Shown here one piece after another: positions 1 through 15,800 of a stretch of 64,000 bases of DNA (positions within the stretch are counted from its first letter, which is position 1; every line of letters starts with the position of its first letter). Location: positions 13,395,508 to 13,459,507 of the forward strand of contig NC_089766.1 in the NCBI RefSeq assembly GCF_040412425.1, given 5' to 3'. The notes beneath the pieces were generated by a model. It saw nothing but the letters and a program-made list of their open reading frames with translations, did not search any database and was not told the DNA's origin. The position numbers were made by a program, and so were the translations under genes. The DNA comes from Macrobrachium rosenbergii (Eukaryota; Arthropoda; Malacostraca; Decapoda; Palaemonidae).

Positions 1-781
1 GAATTATGCAGTCCATATAGAACAATGTCCACGGACAGTACCACTTTTACATGAATTTCCATCCACTTTCAACAATATTTTCTAGTCTTCAATTCTGCAC
101 AAAAGTTTACCATCATTAGCAATCTGTGATGTGTATTTTCTGAAATCTAAAAACAGATAAAATAAAAAATTTGAAATATTTTCAAGAATGAAATGTAATC
201 TTAAAATGTTTTTCAAAAACTGAACAGTGATATCTGAAATGGCCGGATATGGTTACCTTTTCACTTTTAAGTGTATAAGCAATGCACTGCTTACTAAGAA
301 ATGAAAAGTTAGCATGGCAGATTGCTAAATGGCATGGCTTGAAGCTTATGTTTTTTTCTTTTCACATAACCAGAAATAATTGGTTGAACCTTCACCAATA
401 GCCAATAAATTATGCTTGTGAATGGCATATATGCATACACATCTGCTGTATTATATACTGTATGCTATATATACTTCAAAGCTATCAGAGTTCCCTCACA
501 AGGAATTTTGCTAATAGCTTCAGTTTAAAGGAAGATTTATAATTACAAATTTCTTTCACCAACAACTTTTCTTCCAATTCAATCATGTTTCCACATTAAC
601 AGCAATATCATATCACACATCTCTAACACCATGCATTACCCTTTACACAGATAACAGTTGCACTACATTCTGCATTATATCATCAATTCCTTTGCATCTT
701 GAACAGTTTTTCCTTGGCTGCCAAATAATGATTGACATTTTACTTTAAACAAATGAGAAACAGTGAGACTTGTATGGTTTA
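1..781 (-). other. ZRANB1 3' untranslated region (continues out of window)
   Basis: AT-rich sequence after the stop codon. I found no AATAAA or ATTAAA on the minus strand in these bases, so the polyadenylation site probably lies before base 1. No other gene seen. Confidence 0.55.
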
Positions 782-860
782 TCATTCTTCCTCAGAATCC
801 CCATCGCTAGAGTATCCCTGGGTTGTTAATGGGCGGTGATATGGGGCACGTTCCATTTGC
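782..860 (-). CDS. ZRANB1: ZRANB1 last coding exon with stop
   Basis: It encodes the 25-residue tail starting QMERAPYHRP and ending SSDGDSEEE, then TGA at 784-782. The human protein also ends in an acidic Ser-Asp-Gly-Glu tail. The acceptor is AATTTTCAG. The intron before it is 7.4 kb, the second longest coding-region intron of the gene. Confidence 0.9.
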
Positions 861-3800
861 CTGAAAATTAAACATAAAATTATGAAATACTGTACAGGAT
901 AATGATATACTACTATACTATTAAAAGATATAGTCCATATAGGCATTCTGCATACACTGTCCCTTGAGCAACAGACTGTTGTTCGAACCAAGCATCCCTT
1001 TGGCAACCTACTGTTATGCGTTCTTTTATTTTTTATGTTTCCTTTCGTCTTTTACCTAATTACTGTCAAATTTCTCTGACCTTGCAGTGCTCAGATATCC
1101 ATTCTAAAAAATCCTTTGGGCCTGACACACAAGAGTAGAGAGTGTGACTGTCTCATTAAATGAGTGTGACTGTCTCATTAAATTAACTCGATAATGAAAT
1201 GCCCATATTTTCAAAACAATTTTAGTTAAAACATTTAAGGAATCTGTGTCCATCACATATAGGAATTTATTGATTTAAGGTTGTCTTGCAATGTGACATC
1301 CAAGGTCACTGATAACTTTTTCTGAAAACAATTGCAACTGATTTTAATTTAAGCCCATAAATAAGAAAAATAGATAATAAATTAGATAAGTAATTTTCAG
1401 AAGGCCAGGTTTTGAAATTTGTTTACTATTATTAATACATGGTTCAATCACACTACTGGGCTAACACTCAACTACTTCAGGGCTGGGCCAAAGAGGTTTG
1501 TTATTCATATACTATAAATTAATTTAATTTTATGATGTTCAATTAAAAAATCTGGCAATTATCGAGCAGATGAAATTGTTTCCAATATTTCTATTTGTTG
1601 GTGGCTGTAATCTGAACAGTCATTTGTCACAGCTTTTCCTGGGATCAATTAGCATACTGTATTTTAGACAAGTTTTAAATCTCTTGCTTTTTCTCCATTA
1701 TAAGGTGGAATGAAATTAGATCTGAAGGAAAGCTGGATATAATCCCCAGGTTTTCCTTTCTTCCCATGGACAAAAGTCATACCACAGTATATATAAATTA
1801 GTGTTATGCACTGCAAACCAACCCCATCTCTGTTGAAAGTTTAAAAATACACAAAAATACGAACTGCAACAACAAAAACAGTACATACCTAATATTGCCT
1901 TATATAATGTTAGGCAACACAGTAAATAAAACCAACAAAGAATTTTATGACTAAACCAAAAAAGTTACCTTTTTTCTTAGTGAATAAAGAAAAAAGCAGG
2001 AATAACTGGCATGATAATTTTAGTTAAGGTGAAAATGTACAACTACATAAAAAGTGTCATTGCATTTTTGCTGCTTACATGATGACTTGAAAAACCAGCA
2101 TGACACCTTCCTTGAGTCATCATTAAAAACACCATAATCACTTAAATAAAAATGAGCTAAGATCTGGTTCACTACCAAGAGTACACAAAGCTAAGACTAA
2201 GTAAAAATATGAAATGATCAGGTATCTGTTCTAATCTACAACTTTCAATATTATTGTCATGTAGGTTAATAAGACCACCCACATTTCCTGCCTTGTAAGG
2301 CTTGCCCACAGGGTTTATTTGTGAATGAGGGTGAAAACTGGTGCATATACTTTTTTGATGTGCAGTCTGACAAGCATCTGATTTCAAAGTTTACTTTGTT
2401 AGTTATCTTCCTTTGTTAATTCTCTTTTTATAATTTATGCTTCTCAATTTCACTTTCCATACTGGACTGTTTTTCCTGTGGAAGCCCTTAGGCTTGTAGC
2501 ATTCCATTTTTCCAACTAGGTTTCCAGCTTGGCTTGTAAAAATAATAAGAAAATATATGTGGGTAGGTTGCAAATGGGCAAAAGAATGACAGTCTAGAAA
2601 CAAGAGAGAAAACACCACAAGTGGCAGCTCTAGGGAATGAAGGACCTTCAGTAATGCCTACAGACGGAATTGTTATCCTTAAGTAGATAACTCTGACGTG
2701 TGAAATCTTTACTCAACTCTCTTAAAGTTAGTTCAATGGATTTATTCTGAAAAAACATAACCCTATGGGCAACAAATATAAATCTAATCTTTTTACAGCA
2801 CTTTTAGATGAGCTATATAACTACTTTGCAGGGACTGAAACAGCTCAAAATGTACTCAACTCCATTCCTGCAAAAATCTAAGGTTGTAATATGATAAAGG
2901 TCTTGGTTACACTACAATTTTTATTGAAAACAGACAAGAAAGAGGCGCCAAAGAAAACATTAACTGCAAGTAGGGTTGTCACTGACAAATTTTTTCATAC
3001 ACATCATTATCTTTATACAGTGCTGCAATACAGCGTAGCAATATCAATAAAGAGGAGCAAAAAATTAAAATTAATCTATGCATTTTATGTACAGTAACTT
3101 TATTATTATCAGCAATGGATATAGTTAAATTTTCAGACTGATTTACATCAGTAACTTATAACTTTTATATCAGAATTATTCCTTTTTGTTTGGTTGTTAT
3201 ACACTTTCCATTAGAGACTTGTCAAGGGAAAATCAATAAATGATATATTTTTCAGGTTTTATTTAACCTATTCAAGTAAATGATAATGTAGGCATTATAA
3301 ATCTGTCAATACTTTACTTTCACTTAAAGAATAAATGGTGTTATGCCATTATATGACTACATTCGGTCTATGGCAGAGGAACCCATCCTCACAGTTGAAA
3401 AATTGTGATGTTGAGAGACCAAGTCCACATTGTTAGGATGACAGGGTTTCCTCTTACTCATTAGATTACCAGCAGTAGAGAACAACTTCTGAATACTACT
3501 ATTTTGATAATTTTAGCACATCTCTGCAGACAACCATTCCATGGTTCTATGAGAAATATAATATTCCAGCAAATGCAAATTGATCAGCAAATAGAAATTT
3601 TTTTTGAGATATAAGGATAAGCAACCGGAATGGTATTTGGCATTTTTAAAACAACAAAACTGAATAGCATCACAGATAAGCTACGTTATTGATTAATCAA
3701 TACACGAAATTTTTTATTTGTGATATTTTGAATTTTTTCATATACATTAAAAGAACATGTGTATCAATGACAGCCCTTTCTGCAAGCAGTATATTAAAGA

Positions 3801-6800
3801 ATGTTCAAAAGATAGCCTTAATGAGCACTATTAACTAGAAATTAAAACCATTCTTACGCCTGGCAAAATAACAAAATTAAACTACAAAGTCTTTTGGAGA
3901 GCTTATTAGTGTATGTGTTGTAAGTTTATGAGGTCCTATATATCCACCCAAAACCTATTCAAGCTTTCAGTGACAGCCTTTCCCTATACAAATTTTTTAC
4001 TAGAACCCTACCTAATGACTCTTATTTCTTACTAATAGCTATGAATATATCCTTACTCGCCAATCACCAAGATACAATGCGGACATGAAAAGTTAGTGAC
4101 CCAGTAACTCCTGCTATTTTACTTAACAATAAATAATATTCTGCAGTTCTTTAAATTATTTTTCCATACGCTAGAGAAACTTTGATATTTAAGGTGTCTG
4201 AATGATAATACAATATGATTTTAGTTATTCTTGCCTGCACTTCCAGAATTAGAAAGTATACTCTACATGGGATGCATTTAATGTACTCTAATATAATGTA
4301 AATGTATTGTTTTCCATGTGGTGAATGCTGTTTAATGTATCCTAGTTTCTCTGGGCTTTCCCTTTGGTTGAAAAGAAAATCCAGAAAAATTAGGACAGAT
4401 TAAACATAAATTAGTTCATATTTGGCATTCTTGTTTTTAAAGCCTATGTGAATGATTTTGTATTTACCAAAGTTGAATGGCATCTGCAATTGTAACATTA
4501 TCAGCATTTTTTTTTCTCAGCAAACATACTTATATTACTAGTCAGCTTTAGCAAAGTCCTGTAACTTATGTTAATAATGGACAGCTACATACCAACCGCT
4601 AAACCAGAGAACAACACTTGAGACTCTTTGCTTAAAAGAGGATGTTCCACTGATGACAACTTCAGTCAGGCTTTTACCCAGGATACTAAATCTATGATGC
4701 CAAGATTCCCTACTTTTGCCATTAACCTTTTACCTGGCACTTTTTTAAATACCTTCCAGAAATCCATATAAGAGCACACCTGCTGCTCCACTTTTATCAT
4801 AACATGGATGATGTCTAAAAGGACGGTTAAGCATTGTCTCCTTGGCTTCAACTCTGGATGCCCAGTTAAAAACAAATAGGCAACAACAGCAAAATCCATG
4901 CTAGCTATCTGACTTCAATTCTTTAATTCTAAATGTGTATGTCATCTGTTATGATGAATTCTTGTATCTTTTCCAGATCCGAAATAGGCTGATAGCTCAC
5001 CCTTAGAACCATCCAAGAATATTTGCGCAGTATTGTGCAGTTTCCAATCCTGCACTGCTTTACTTTGCTCCCCAGGTGCTTTGTATACGTGATAGCGGTA
5101 ACATGTAGTTTCTTCTGGTTCTTTAGTCACCCTCAGGTGGAATCCATCCGATCCTTAGTTTTGTTTTGATTAAACTTTTCGTTGAAATTTTTCCTCTTTT
5201 TCTGTTACTTCTATTTTCCTTAATAGCACATTTCCTTGGTATATCACCTGGGACATGGGGATTTCTGAGACATTATTCGTAAGTGTCCACATTCCTGTGG
5301 TTTTCAAAAGTGTGCAAATTTTTAAAAAACTCTTTTAACAGGTCAACCACAATACACGGAGAATGCCAGTGCCCTACAACATAATAAATATTAAACATAA
5401 AACCAACAAGGAAAAAACCTCTACGTTCTACTTAACTACATTCCTTATACTGTATACCAGAAACTACTAAATCATCCTCAGGGACAAGTTTTAATAAAAA
5501 TAAAAACAGGAATGCAATGCTGGGAAAACACTTACCAATATTGTATAATGAAGTAGTGTAGGGATGTAATAAAGCCATTCTAGGGCATGGTTAAATCCTC
5601 CACAGACTCTTGTTCATTGAAACTTGTTAAATCCATAAAAAATCACTGGTCACAAATGAAGCATTCTCTGATCAAGTACAGGAAGGGCTAGTGAAATACC
5701 CAAACTATACTGTACATGACTTCTAAAAACAAATTTACTACATATACAATAGACTATTTTAATGGTTAACCTAAATTTGAGTTTACTTGTGTTGTATCTG
5801 CAAATTCAGAACATTTGATTAAATTTGCATTTGTTCCAGAACACAATCCAAAACCTTTACTTTAAAAATTACTAATTAGTGCATACAAATATTTTTTTTG
5901 TTCAGCAAATCACTTTAATTTCAGGTGGCTGATCAGCTGTAAGTATGGTCTTACCTAGTCTTAAGGATCTCAACTAAGTTAAGTCTTGAAGCAGTAACTC
6001 AAATGCATACTGCCCATTTAAATGCTACTCATATTTAAGGTAATCCTTTGTTTACCCTCTCAACACAACTGAATTAAATGCAATTCATTTTAACTATGAC
6101 ACAATCCTTGTCTTGATATGTTTTTTCCTGATGCAGATTCCTGACTCAGAAGTCCCCATGTTATGGTTATTACATATTAATTTAACATGATCACTGAGTT
6201 ACATTCTTATGATTTGTAGGGCTCACCTAAGGATTTGTTCTTACTCGAGAGGCAAAAATTGGATCAAGGTAAAGTTAACAGAGCTAGAAAGCTGGGTGGA
6301 TGAGAAAAAAGGGAATGGATGAAAAGGCAAAAAGTAATATTGGTGAAGGTAGTGGGGTCACTACATATTATTCCCATCTACAAAGCACACTGTAAATGGT
6401 ACCCTACAGGAGAGCCATGCAAGTATATTGTAGATATACTATCTATAGAGCCTTGTATGGCACTCAACAGATAGTACTAATGGTTCTTAGCAGCAAACTT
6501 CCTGCCTTTTTCTTTCCATTTGTCCCCTTTTGGGTCTTCCAAACTAGTTGTTCAGCTTCTTTCACTTAATCTTCATCTAGTTTGTGATTCTCATTTAAGA
6601 TCAAATTGTTCAGGCTAGCATTACGACAGTCTATAAATGTGATTCAGCGTTTTGTTAAACTTGTACTACTGAAACTCATGCTGCTAATCACCCACCAGAG
6701 GTTACCATTCAAAGACATAGGCCTGTGTGAAGCATGACAAAAGCTTTAATGTTACTGTCTGTCAATATTTATCATCAGCTCCAAAAAAACAGATGAAAAC

Positions 6801-9800
6801 TCATACATGACCCAAGAATGTAACATAATGACAAATGTAGCCCCCACCCAAATGGTACCTGGTCTCACCAATGAAAATGTAAAAAACATGCCAAAACAAA
6901 TAAATTTAACTGTCAAGAAGCCATCAAATTTTAAGAGGTGCTGACATAGCAATGACTCCAATTTATTACAGTATACCACAGATGGCTTAAATTGCCGTAA
7001 AAATGTTTACATGTGTAAGAGGCATATTCCAACATGACTCCTACATGAATACACCAACATTAACCATCCTGAGTAATATAACACTGACTAACGTGGTTAA
7101 TATGCCCATAAATATTTTAACTGTTTAAAGCCAGTTGACCATCAGTTTCTTTAAAGCCAGTTGACCCTCAGTTTTCCTATTAACCCTAACTTTGTGCAAA
7201 AGCAGATACACTGGCTCTAGCAACAGGACATCTGGAAGGACGAAAAAGTCAAAAGGACACCTTGAGCTAGGAAACTTCAAGATGTTAACTTCAATGGTTT
7301 TGATTTCTTAAGTTTCTGCATGCATACAACTTGAATTCTTGTAAGTAATCATGATCTACTTCAAAAGCAGAGTACACTGTTTTGTCAAGGCTATATTTTG
7401 TATTTGGAATGGTGGTTTCAATTATTAAACCAAAAAACCACACAGTACAGGCTTAAGAGGCCTCATCTCACATTCCACAACAGACCAACACACTCTCTCT
7501 ACCTAACAGCTAACCGGTTTCCTGTCTGAGGCCTAGCTAACCTGTTTCTTGTTTGAAGATCTATAAGCTCCTCTAGTCAGCAACACCTTACATCTTTCCC
7601 TCGAAGCTTTTTACTCTACTTCAAATCTTACAATTTTTGTAAGAATTCAGAGCTATAAATGCATTATGATATGGGTTTCATTATGGGAGTAACTTGCTAA
7701 AAGCAAATAAAAAACATACTGAGTACTCTAACCTAAGAGTAAAAAATCAAGTGAATAAGTGACACACTGTTAATGTCAACAGGTTCTTCAAGAAATTTTG
7801 ATATGGCTGTAATACAAACACGTGAGCACTACAAGTAAAAACTATATTTGAAGAAAAAAATCAAGTGATGAACTGTTTGAAACAAAGAAACAGTACTGAG
7901 GTCAAATATGAAAAATATTTCTAAACAAATAAAAAGGAAGTTACACACAATGATTCTCATCTATATGATAAAAAAAATTCTAATTACATTAATGCATAAA
8001 CAAATCTTTTATACAATAGTCTGTAACATCTGAACATAACACTCGACAAACCTGATATCACATTAAATTTCTTTGCGAATTCTCACTATATATACAAATC
8101 TGTTATTAAGAACATTGGTTTAAACAATCTACAGGACAAAATCTCACATCTATTTTACAGCTAAAGCAAATGCTCATTTAGGCTGGTAAATTTAAAAAGA
8201 AAAAGGAGCAGGGTTCAACAGACAAAATAGGGTACACCTCACAAGAACTCTGTAAAAGCAGTTCCCTGAGAGAGACTTACGCTAGTCTTCGGTAATGGTT
8301 GAGCCATTCCTCAGTCATCTGTGCTACAGTTAATGGCTTTTTGGTTATGTGCTGCTGAGCGACAAGCACGCCTCCTTCGCTAACACACACTTCTAACCAC
8401 TGCCTCAATAAGGTTTCCTCACAACCAACCTATAGAAATACAAAATTTTTCAGCTTTAGTTAAATATGAAAATGAATACTAACTCAAGATTTAGTGAAAG
8501 GAAAAAACTGACTGATTGATTTCCTTTTGATTTTTATAAATAGAAAGCATACTTGTAAGAACTTTGAACTCCTGTAATGTCCACGGCAAATAAGAACCAA
8601 AATTTTGTAAGGGACAGAATATGATCAATGCACAAAAACATCATTTCCCCTCAGCTAGCTGGATGGCAAAAACCAAAAGATAGGAATTGCAACGCATCAG
8701 TTACAGTAGGCAAAACTTAATCTTTTTAGCAAATTTAGGATACTGTATTGACTTTATTTGTACACTCTACGTCTGGTCAGATTGCTTTGTTGAGTGCTCA
8801 TACAGAGCATGACTCATTAACTTTTTCAATTTTATCTGAATGAATTGAAGACAGCCAGAACAAACAGTTAAAGGTTTATGTAAAATCCAAGCCTGTGGTT
8901 AAAAAAAAAAGCAAACAAGATCGGAGAAAATAACTATTTACACGATTTCATAAAACAAGAGAATATTTTATTGGCTGTAACATTTTATAGCCATTACTCA
9001 TTTTTAATTCACACAAATACATATAATTACAATATCAAGGTGGTCAAGTACAACTTACCTCAGCCTGTGTGAGAAAGTGGACTGGTAGAAGTTTGGCATC
9101 ATGGGTCATTAAAGGTAGAAATACTACTTGAGATTCTCCTGCATCTAGAATTGCGCCTGAAAAAAATGTTTACCTTTTCAGTGACATGAAAAAGACAAAT
9201 CAATATAAATAAACAAACAATAGAGCTACTGCTACCTTTCATCAAACAAAAGGGGAGCTTATATTCAAAGGACATAAAAAAATCACAATACATCCAAAGT
9301 CATGTCTAATCAGGGGACTGTATATTTTTCTGGCACAGTTGGTTTAAAAAATCAGTAACTGCAATGATATTCAATTATCAAAACATGTCTAAGCCTTTTA
9401 AGAGCCTACAAGCATGTACTAAAACAAAACTGAGGTTGCCCACTGCATGCCAAAGGCTTGCCATAGAGTTTACCATATACAGTTTAGTGCAACATCCCTT
9501 CAGCCACAGGTAGGTAAAATGTTTCTCTGCTGTTTTAGTTTTAATCCATTCCTTTGGTCTTTCCATATATCTATCAAAATTCTTTAAACTTTACCTTCCT
9601 CCAATTCTTAAGCTTTCACTTCAGAGGAAATCCTTTGGGCAAACTTCGTGAATCTATTAACAAGATTCTGTGCTCTTAAATTACTATATAATAATACACC
9701 AAAGGCTGACACTTGACAGAGATTGGAATTAGAGAATCCTTATGAAACTGACTAACTGACTGATTTTTGTCAAAGTGTCATCATGACCAGTATGTAATGT

Positions 9801-12800
9801 GGAAAATGAACAAATGAAGATGAATGATAGTTTCTGGACTTACTAATGACTATCACAACAGAATATACTGAGAAAGTACCAGGATATCAGGTATGTTGTC
9901 CCTGAGGCAAAGATAAAGAACTGGGGTCTAATTATTAAATCAATAACGCCCTAACCCAGGTCTCCATCTACAGCATATAAATTTTTGCAATGACAATTTA
10001 TAGGAAAAGGTTAACCTCTCTAACTGTCCTGTAGCACAACTCCTGAAAGGCCAAGACACCAATCATCTAGACAGTGAGGCTGAAGAAAGATGCTTGACTT
10101 TATGGGCTTGCATGGTGCCCTCACTCATGGCCTGAAGACATTCCAATTTTGGTGCTAGTTAGAGATGACTGCCCATTCCTGACACGTATACACTGGTCAC
10201 TGTATGGGAAGAGACTTATTCCAAGACTCTTCAATGGATCCTTAAAGACTAATCAGTCTTCTTTTCAACTGCTGCCCCTCCCAGTAAGAAGAGTGTCAAC
10301 CAAGATATCAGAAGACAGCAAGACTATAGTGTTCTCGCTTATTCTAAGAACAGGACTATAACCATTAATATCCACAATTCTTGGCTACAAAGAGGTAACT
10401 GAGCACCATCTCTCATTCATTGCATTCTTTCAGTGACATATCTTTGCCATCAGCTTTTTGGATACAATCACGGAGGATGAAGGGTAAACTGTCATGTCAG
10501 CATTTACAGATCTGGAGAGGAAGTTTGCTGATCTTCCAACTGCTGTGCTGTGGACTCCAGTCATATCTAAGGTGTCAGTTACAATAAAGATGCCAACCGT
10601 GCCAAAGGTACCACAATGTCCAATGCAGAGTGAGTAGTTAAATCCAACAAGTGACCATGCCATGTAAGATGAGAACCAAGAGACAACTACAACCCTACAA
10701 GAAATCATGCTTCACAGAAAACCAGGAAATATAGGGGAACTGGAATTTTCTGTATAAAAAGAATAGGAGGAAAATTAGTGCTTCTGTGATTAAGTGCATA
10801 CTCCATGGGTTAGAAAGCAAGCAACAATTTAAGGGTATAACCTAAAATATGCAAGTGTCTGAACTCCTAATAAGGTTTTACCTCTAGCATAAAACAAGCA
10901 ATTGAAATTAAACTACAGGTCATATAAAATATACTGCAAGAAGAAAAATGCCCTAAAACAATCACTAAGATGTAAAAGAGATCAACAAAATGATGAAAAG
11001 TCTTTCGGCAAGTCCAGGCTCCACCAATATCTATACACTTACTGCTTGCAACTATACCTCAGTTAACCCTTAAACGCCGAGCCTCTATTTACAAAAGTGT
11101 CTGTTGTATGCGGTGGAGTTCGGGAGTTAGCGCCGAAGCGGAAAAAAAGTTTTAAAAAATCACAGCACGCTTAATTTTTAAGATTAAGAGTTCATTTTTG
11201 GCTCCCTTTTTTCGTCATTGCCTGAAGTTTAGTATGCAATCATCAGAAATGAAAAAAATATCATTATCATATATAAATATTGAAATATATGACAGCGCAA
11301 AAAAAATTTCATATGTAATTGTATACAAATCACGCTGTGAGCAAAGCGGTTAAAGCTAACGAGTTATTTTTTGTTGCTTTGTATTGTACACTAAATTGCG
11401 ATGATTTTGGTATATCACAAATTGTAAAACGATCAAAACAACACAGAGAAAATATTATCACAAAATGATGCATGAATTTGTAACGCGCGGACGTAAAAAA
11501 GGTTTTTTTCAAAAATTCACCATAAATCGAAATATTGTGCTAGAGACTTCCCGTTTGTTGCAAAATGAAGGTAATTGATTGAATATTACTAGACTGTAAG
11601 TGTTTTAGCTTATAATTGCAATTTTCGACCATTTTGGTCGAGTTAAAGTTGACCGCAGGTAGAATTTTTTCTATTTATTGTGATTTATATGAAAATATTT
11701 CAAAACTGATAAAAGCTACAACCATGAGGTATTTTTTGTTGTATTCTACATGAAAATATGTAACGAATAATATAAAACGGTGCAAACATTACGACAAAGT
11801 GACGAAAGAATTTCTGAGATGTTCGGCCGAGTTACGCGGGGACGTAAGGAAAAAGTTTTTTCAAAAAATTCACCATAAATTGAAATATTGTGCTAGAGAC
11901 TTCCAATTTGTTGCAAAATGAAGGTAAATGATTGAATATTACTAGAATGTAAGAGTTTTAGCTTACAATTGCGTTTTTCGACCATTTTGGTTGAGTTAAA
12001 GTTGACCAAAGGTTGAAATTTTGGCAATTATTTTGATTTATAAGAAAATATTTCAAAACTGATAAAAGCTACAACCATGAGTTATTTTTTTTTGTATTCT
12101 ACATGAGATTGCGCACATTTTCATATATAAAACTTTATGTAACGACTAATATAAAACGGTGCAAACATTACGACAAAGTGACGAAAGAATTTCCAAGATG
12201 TTCGGCAGAGTTACCGCGCGTGGACGTAAGGGAAAAGTTTTTTTTTTTTTTCAAAAATTCACCATAAATTGAAATATTGTGCTAGAGATTTACAATTTGT
12301 CGCAAAATGAAGGTAAATGATTGAATATTACTAGAATGTAAGAGTTTTAGCTTACAATTGCGTTTTTCGACCATTTTGGTCGAGTTAAATTTGACCGAAG
12401 GTTGAAATTTTGGCACTTATCGTGATTTATATGAATATATTTCAAAACTGATAAAAGCTACAACCATGAGTTATTTTCTGTTGTATTCTACATGAAATTG
12501 CACACATTTTCATATATAAAACTTTATGTAACGACTAATATAAGATGGTGCAAACATTACGACAAAGTGACGAAAGAATTTCCGAGATGTTCGGCCGAGT
12601 TACCGTGCACGGACGTAAGGGAAAAGTTTTTTTAAAAATTCACCATAAATCGAAATATTGTGGTAGAGACTTCCAGTTTGTTGCAAAATGAAGGTATATG
12701 ATTGAATATTACTAGAAAGTAAGAGTTTTACCTTACAATTGCGTTTTTCAAACATTTCGGTTGAGTCAAAGTTGACCGAAGGTTGAAATTTTGGCACTTA

Positions 12801-15800
12801 TCAAGGTTTATATGAAAATATTTCCAAACTGATAAAAGCTACAACCATGGGTTGTTTTCTGTTGTATTTTAAATGAAATTGCGCATATTTTCATATATAA
12901 AACTTTATGTAATGGCTAATATAAAACGGGGCAAAAATTACGACAAAATGACGAAAGAATTTCTGAAATTTTCGGCAGAGTTACCGAGCGGACATAAGGA
13001 AAAAGTTTTTTTCAAAAATTCACCATAAATTGAAAAACTGTGCTAGAGACTTCCAATTTGTTGCAAAATGAAGGTAAATGATTGAATATTACTAGAATGT
13101 AAGAGTTTTAGCTTACAATTGCGTTTTTCGACCATTTCGGTCGAGTCAAAGTTGACTGAAGGTTGAAATTTTTTGTAGTCGACGTACCGTACGTCCACTC
13201 GGCACCCAACAGACAATTTTAGTCGATGTATGGTACGTCCAGTCGGCGTTTAAGGGTTAACTAACATGATAGCTGTGAGTTGTCATTCATGATATATCAG
13301 CTTTTTCCTCACCTAGTCCACAATATGCAAAACTGTGGATGGCACTTATATTTGGCCAGATTAATGAGCTGAACAGATTAATGAGCTCTCTTTCAGGATA
13401 TAATGGAAACTGTGGTATTGATCTTCTATGGAATATTTAGTTCTTTACAACATATAATACTCTAAAATAAGACTGATTGTACTTTTAAGATCATATTCTA
13501 CACAAATGGGCACTATGTAATTAGTATGTTAAAATATTCTACTAAATCTTTAAATCTTCAAGGAATTTGGCAGGCTGTGTAGCTGAAGGACCATACTCAT
13601 CAATCATTCCAATGAAATTTTAAACTTAAAAAAAAAAAAAAAAAAATACCTGCTCCTAAATTATCAGGAGAATCAGGTTCCATGGGCACCAGAGCTGAGA
13701 AGTGACCCCGAGTGTATCCTAAGGCTATGGGAGACTTCCAGCAAAATGAAGGTTCCCACAACAGAGGCAAATAAACACCTGTAAAAATAAGATGTAAGAA
13801 TATTACATTAAAAATTAACCTTCAAGATGACTAACTTCTTGTTTTTAGTTCGAAATTTATATATTTAGTTAACAACATACTTAAATATTAACCTATATAT
13901 TGTATTAAAGGACTTCATGTTATCCTAACAGGGATAACTTAGGCAATATAATAAATTAACCTTACGATCATCGATGACATAGACCTATCAAATTACCTTC
14001 AAATCTAGCAAATCCTAGATCTTCCCCTCGAAAACTCTTCACACACTTGACCCCGTACACGATGACTGGCCTTCTAAGAATATGCGCCAACACAAATATA
14101 TGTAGCTGTTCCAAGGCAGCACCAGGTTGAGAGGCCAAGCATATCAGTTCTGCCCACTCCTCTAGAACCTGACCTTCTGGAACATAATAGTCTAACAGGC
14201 GAGCTTGCCAGCGTTCATACTCTTTCCAGCGGGGATAGAATCTGTGTGAAAGATCAAAGGAACACATGTAAAGGCTCATATAAGCCAAACTTACTTTACC
14301 TGTCAGAAATGTTTCATATTTTACAGCCACCTTGAATATTTTTTAATTAAAGTACTTACAAATGAGAAGCTTCCGACAAGCTGTCTGATAATGCTCTTCT
14401 CAAGACATTCTCTCGATCAAATACGCCCCAGGTAGATTGCAGCATTGAGTCTAGGAGGCAGTCCCCTGTAAAGACATTATAAATACAGTAATCGAACTTT
14501 AAGATACGTACCACAAAGAATAATGTTCTTTGGGTCAAGCACATGCTTATGCTACTTAATGGTACTGTACTGTCCATTCTCCTGTAACATACTTCATCTG
14601 TAACAAGGGAACCATGATATATAACAGTTGACTTATTCTAAAGACTGAACACCAGTAATGAGGCTCAATTTTGGTCTTTATTACAAAAATATCTGCAACA
14701 AGTAAGTTCTTTCATAAACTGTAATGACCATTTTGTGTGAGAATGACAAGATTGTATTATGGGAACCACCATTTCTGGAGAGGTGTTGTACTATGGGAAC
14801 CACCATTCTAGAAAGTGCTGTAATGAGCTAAAAAAAAAAAAACTCAGGGTTCTAAATAATTCAGTACTAAATAAGGTGCTAAAAAAAAAAAAAACTCAGG
14901 GTTCTAAATAATTCACCACTAAATATGGTAAGGTACTTATTCTGATCCCACTGAACAGTATAGTATCCCCGTATCTCCCATAAATAAGGCCACATAAGTA
15001 TACCTGTAAACCTGTCACTTGACAGTGAGTGACAGGCATCTCAGATGCAGATACTTCAGAAAATCATACAAGTTTAAGCTAGTATGTCTTTCTTTTCAAT
15101 CTTTGTCCCAAATTTATCAGAAGTTCCTATTAATGCTGTCCCATATATTAAGTCCTAACAGTGAAGAGTTTGGCAGTTACAATAAAATTCATTTCTGCAC
15201 TGTATGAGGATTCATCCAGTAGTAAACCTTAATTGGATACATCTGTAGTATAAAATGATTCTAAGGCCCCGTCCACACGGTTGAGCTCTGCTCGGTAAAC
15301 TTTGCCTCTTTGCGGGCTAAGCCTGTCGTACGCATTTATGCTGCTGTCCGAACGACGCTGGTTGGTTAGTGAGAGCCTGCTGGCAGTGACTGACACAGGA
15401 CGGAATTATGTACTACAATATGGATCGTAAAAGACCCAAGAAGAAAATCGCGCTGTGTATTGTTGTAGCAATGTGTGCAAAGATAAAAGCGACAAGGCAG
15501 AAAAGGACGTGGTGTAAGGAGTGGCTACAAAGAAGAGCAGGCATAGGAAGTCATTTGACGATATTGCGGGAACTGAGACATACATGGCTATGAATCAGAG
15601 TTCATCAAATATATGAGAATGGACCCTAACAACTTTATAAACTCTTATCTAAAATGGAACCATATATAAGAAAACAAGATACTACCATGAGGCAGAGTAT
15701 TTCAGCTGAAGCTCGACTACTGTACATGCAACATTACTATTTCTGTCAACAGGATGCAGTTACCGATCACTACAGTACAGCACTAGGATTTCCAAGCATA

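Noticed and set aside
10430..10708. 92-residue minus frame as a gene
   Set aside because: No recognisable motif, no splice context, and inside a ZRANB1 intron with signs of old repeat DNA.
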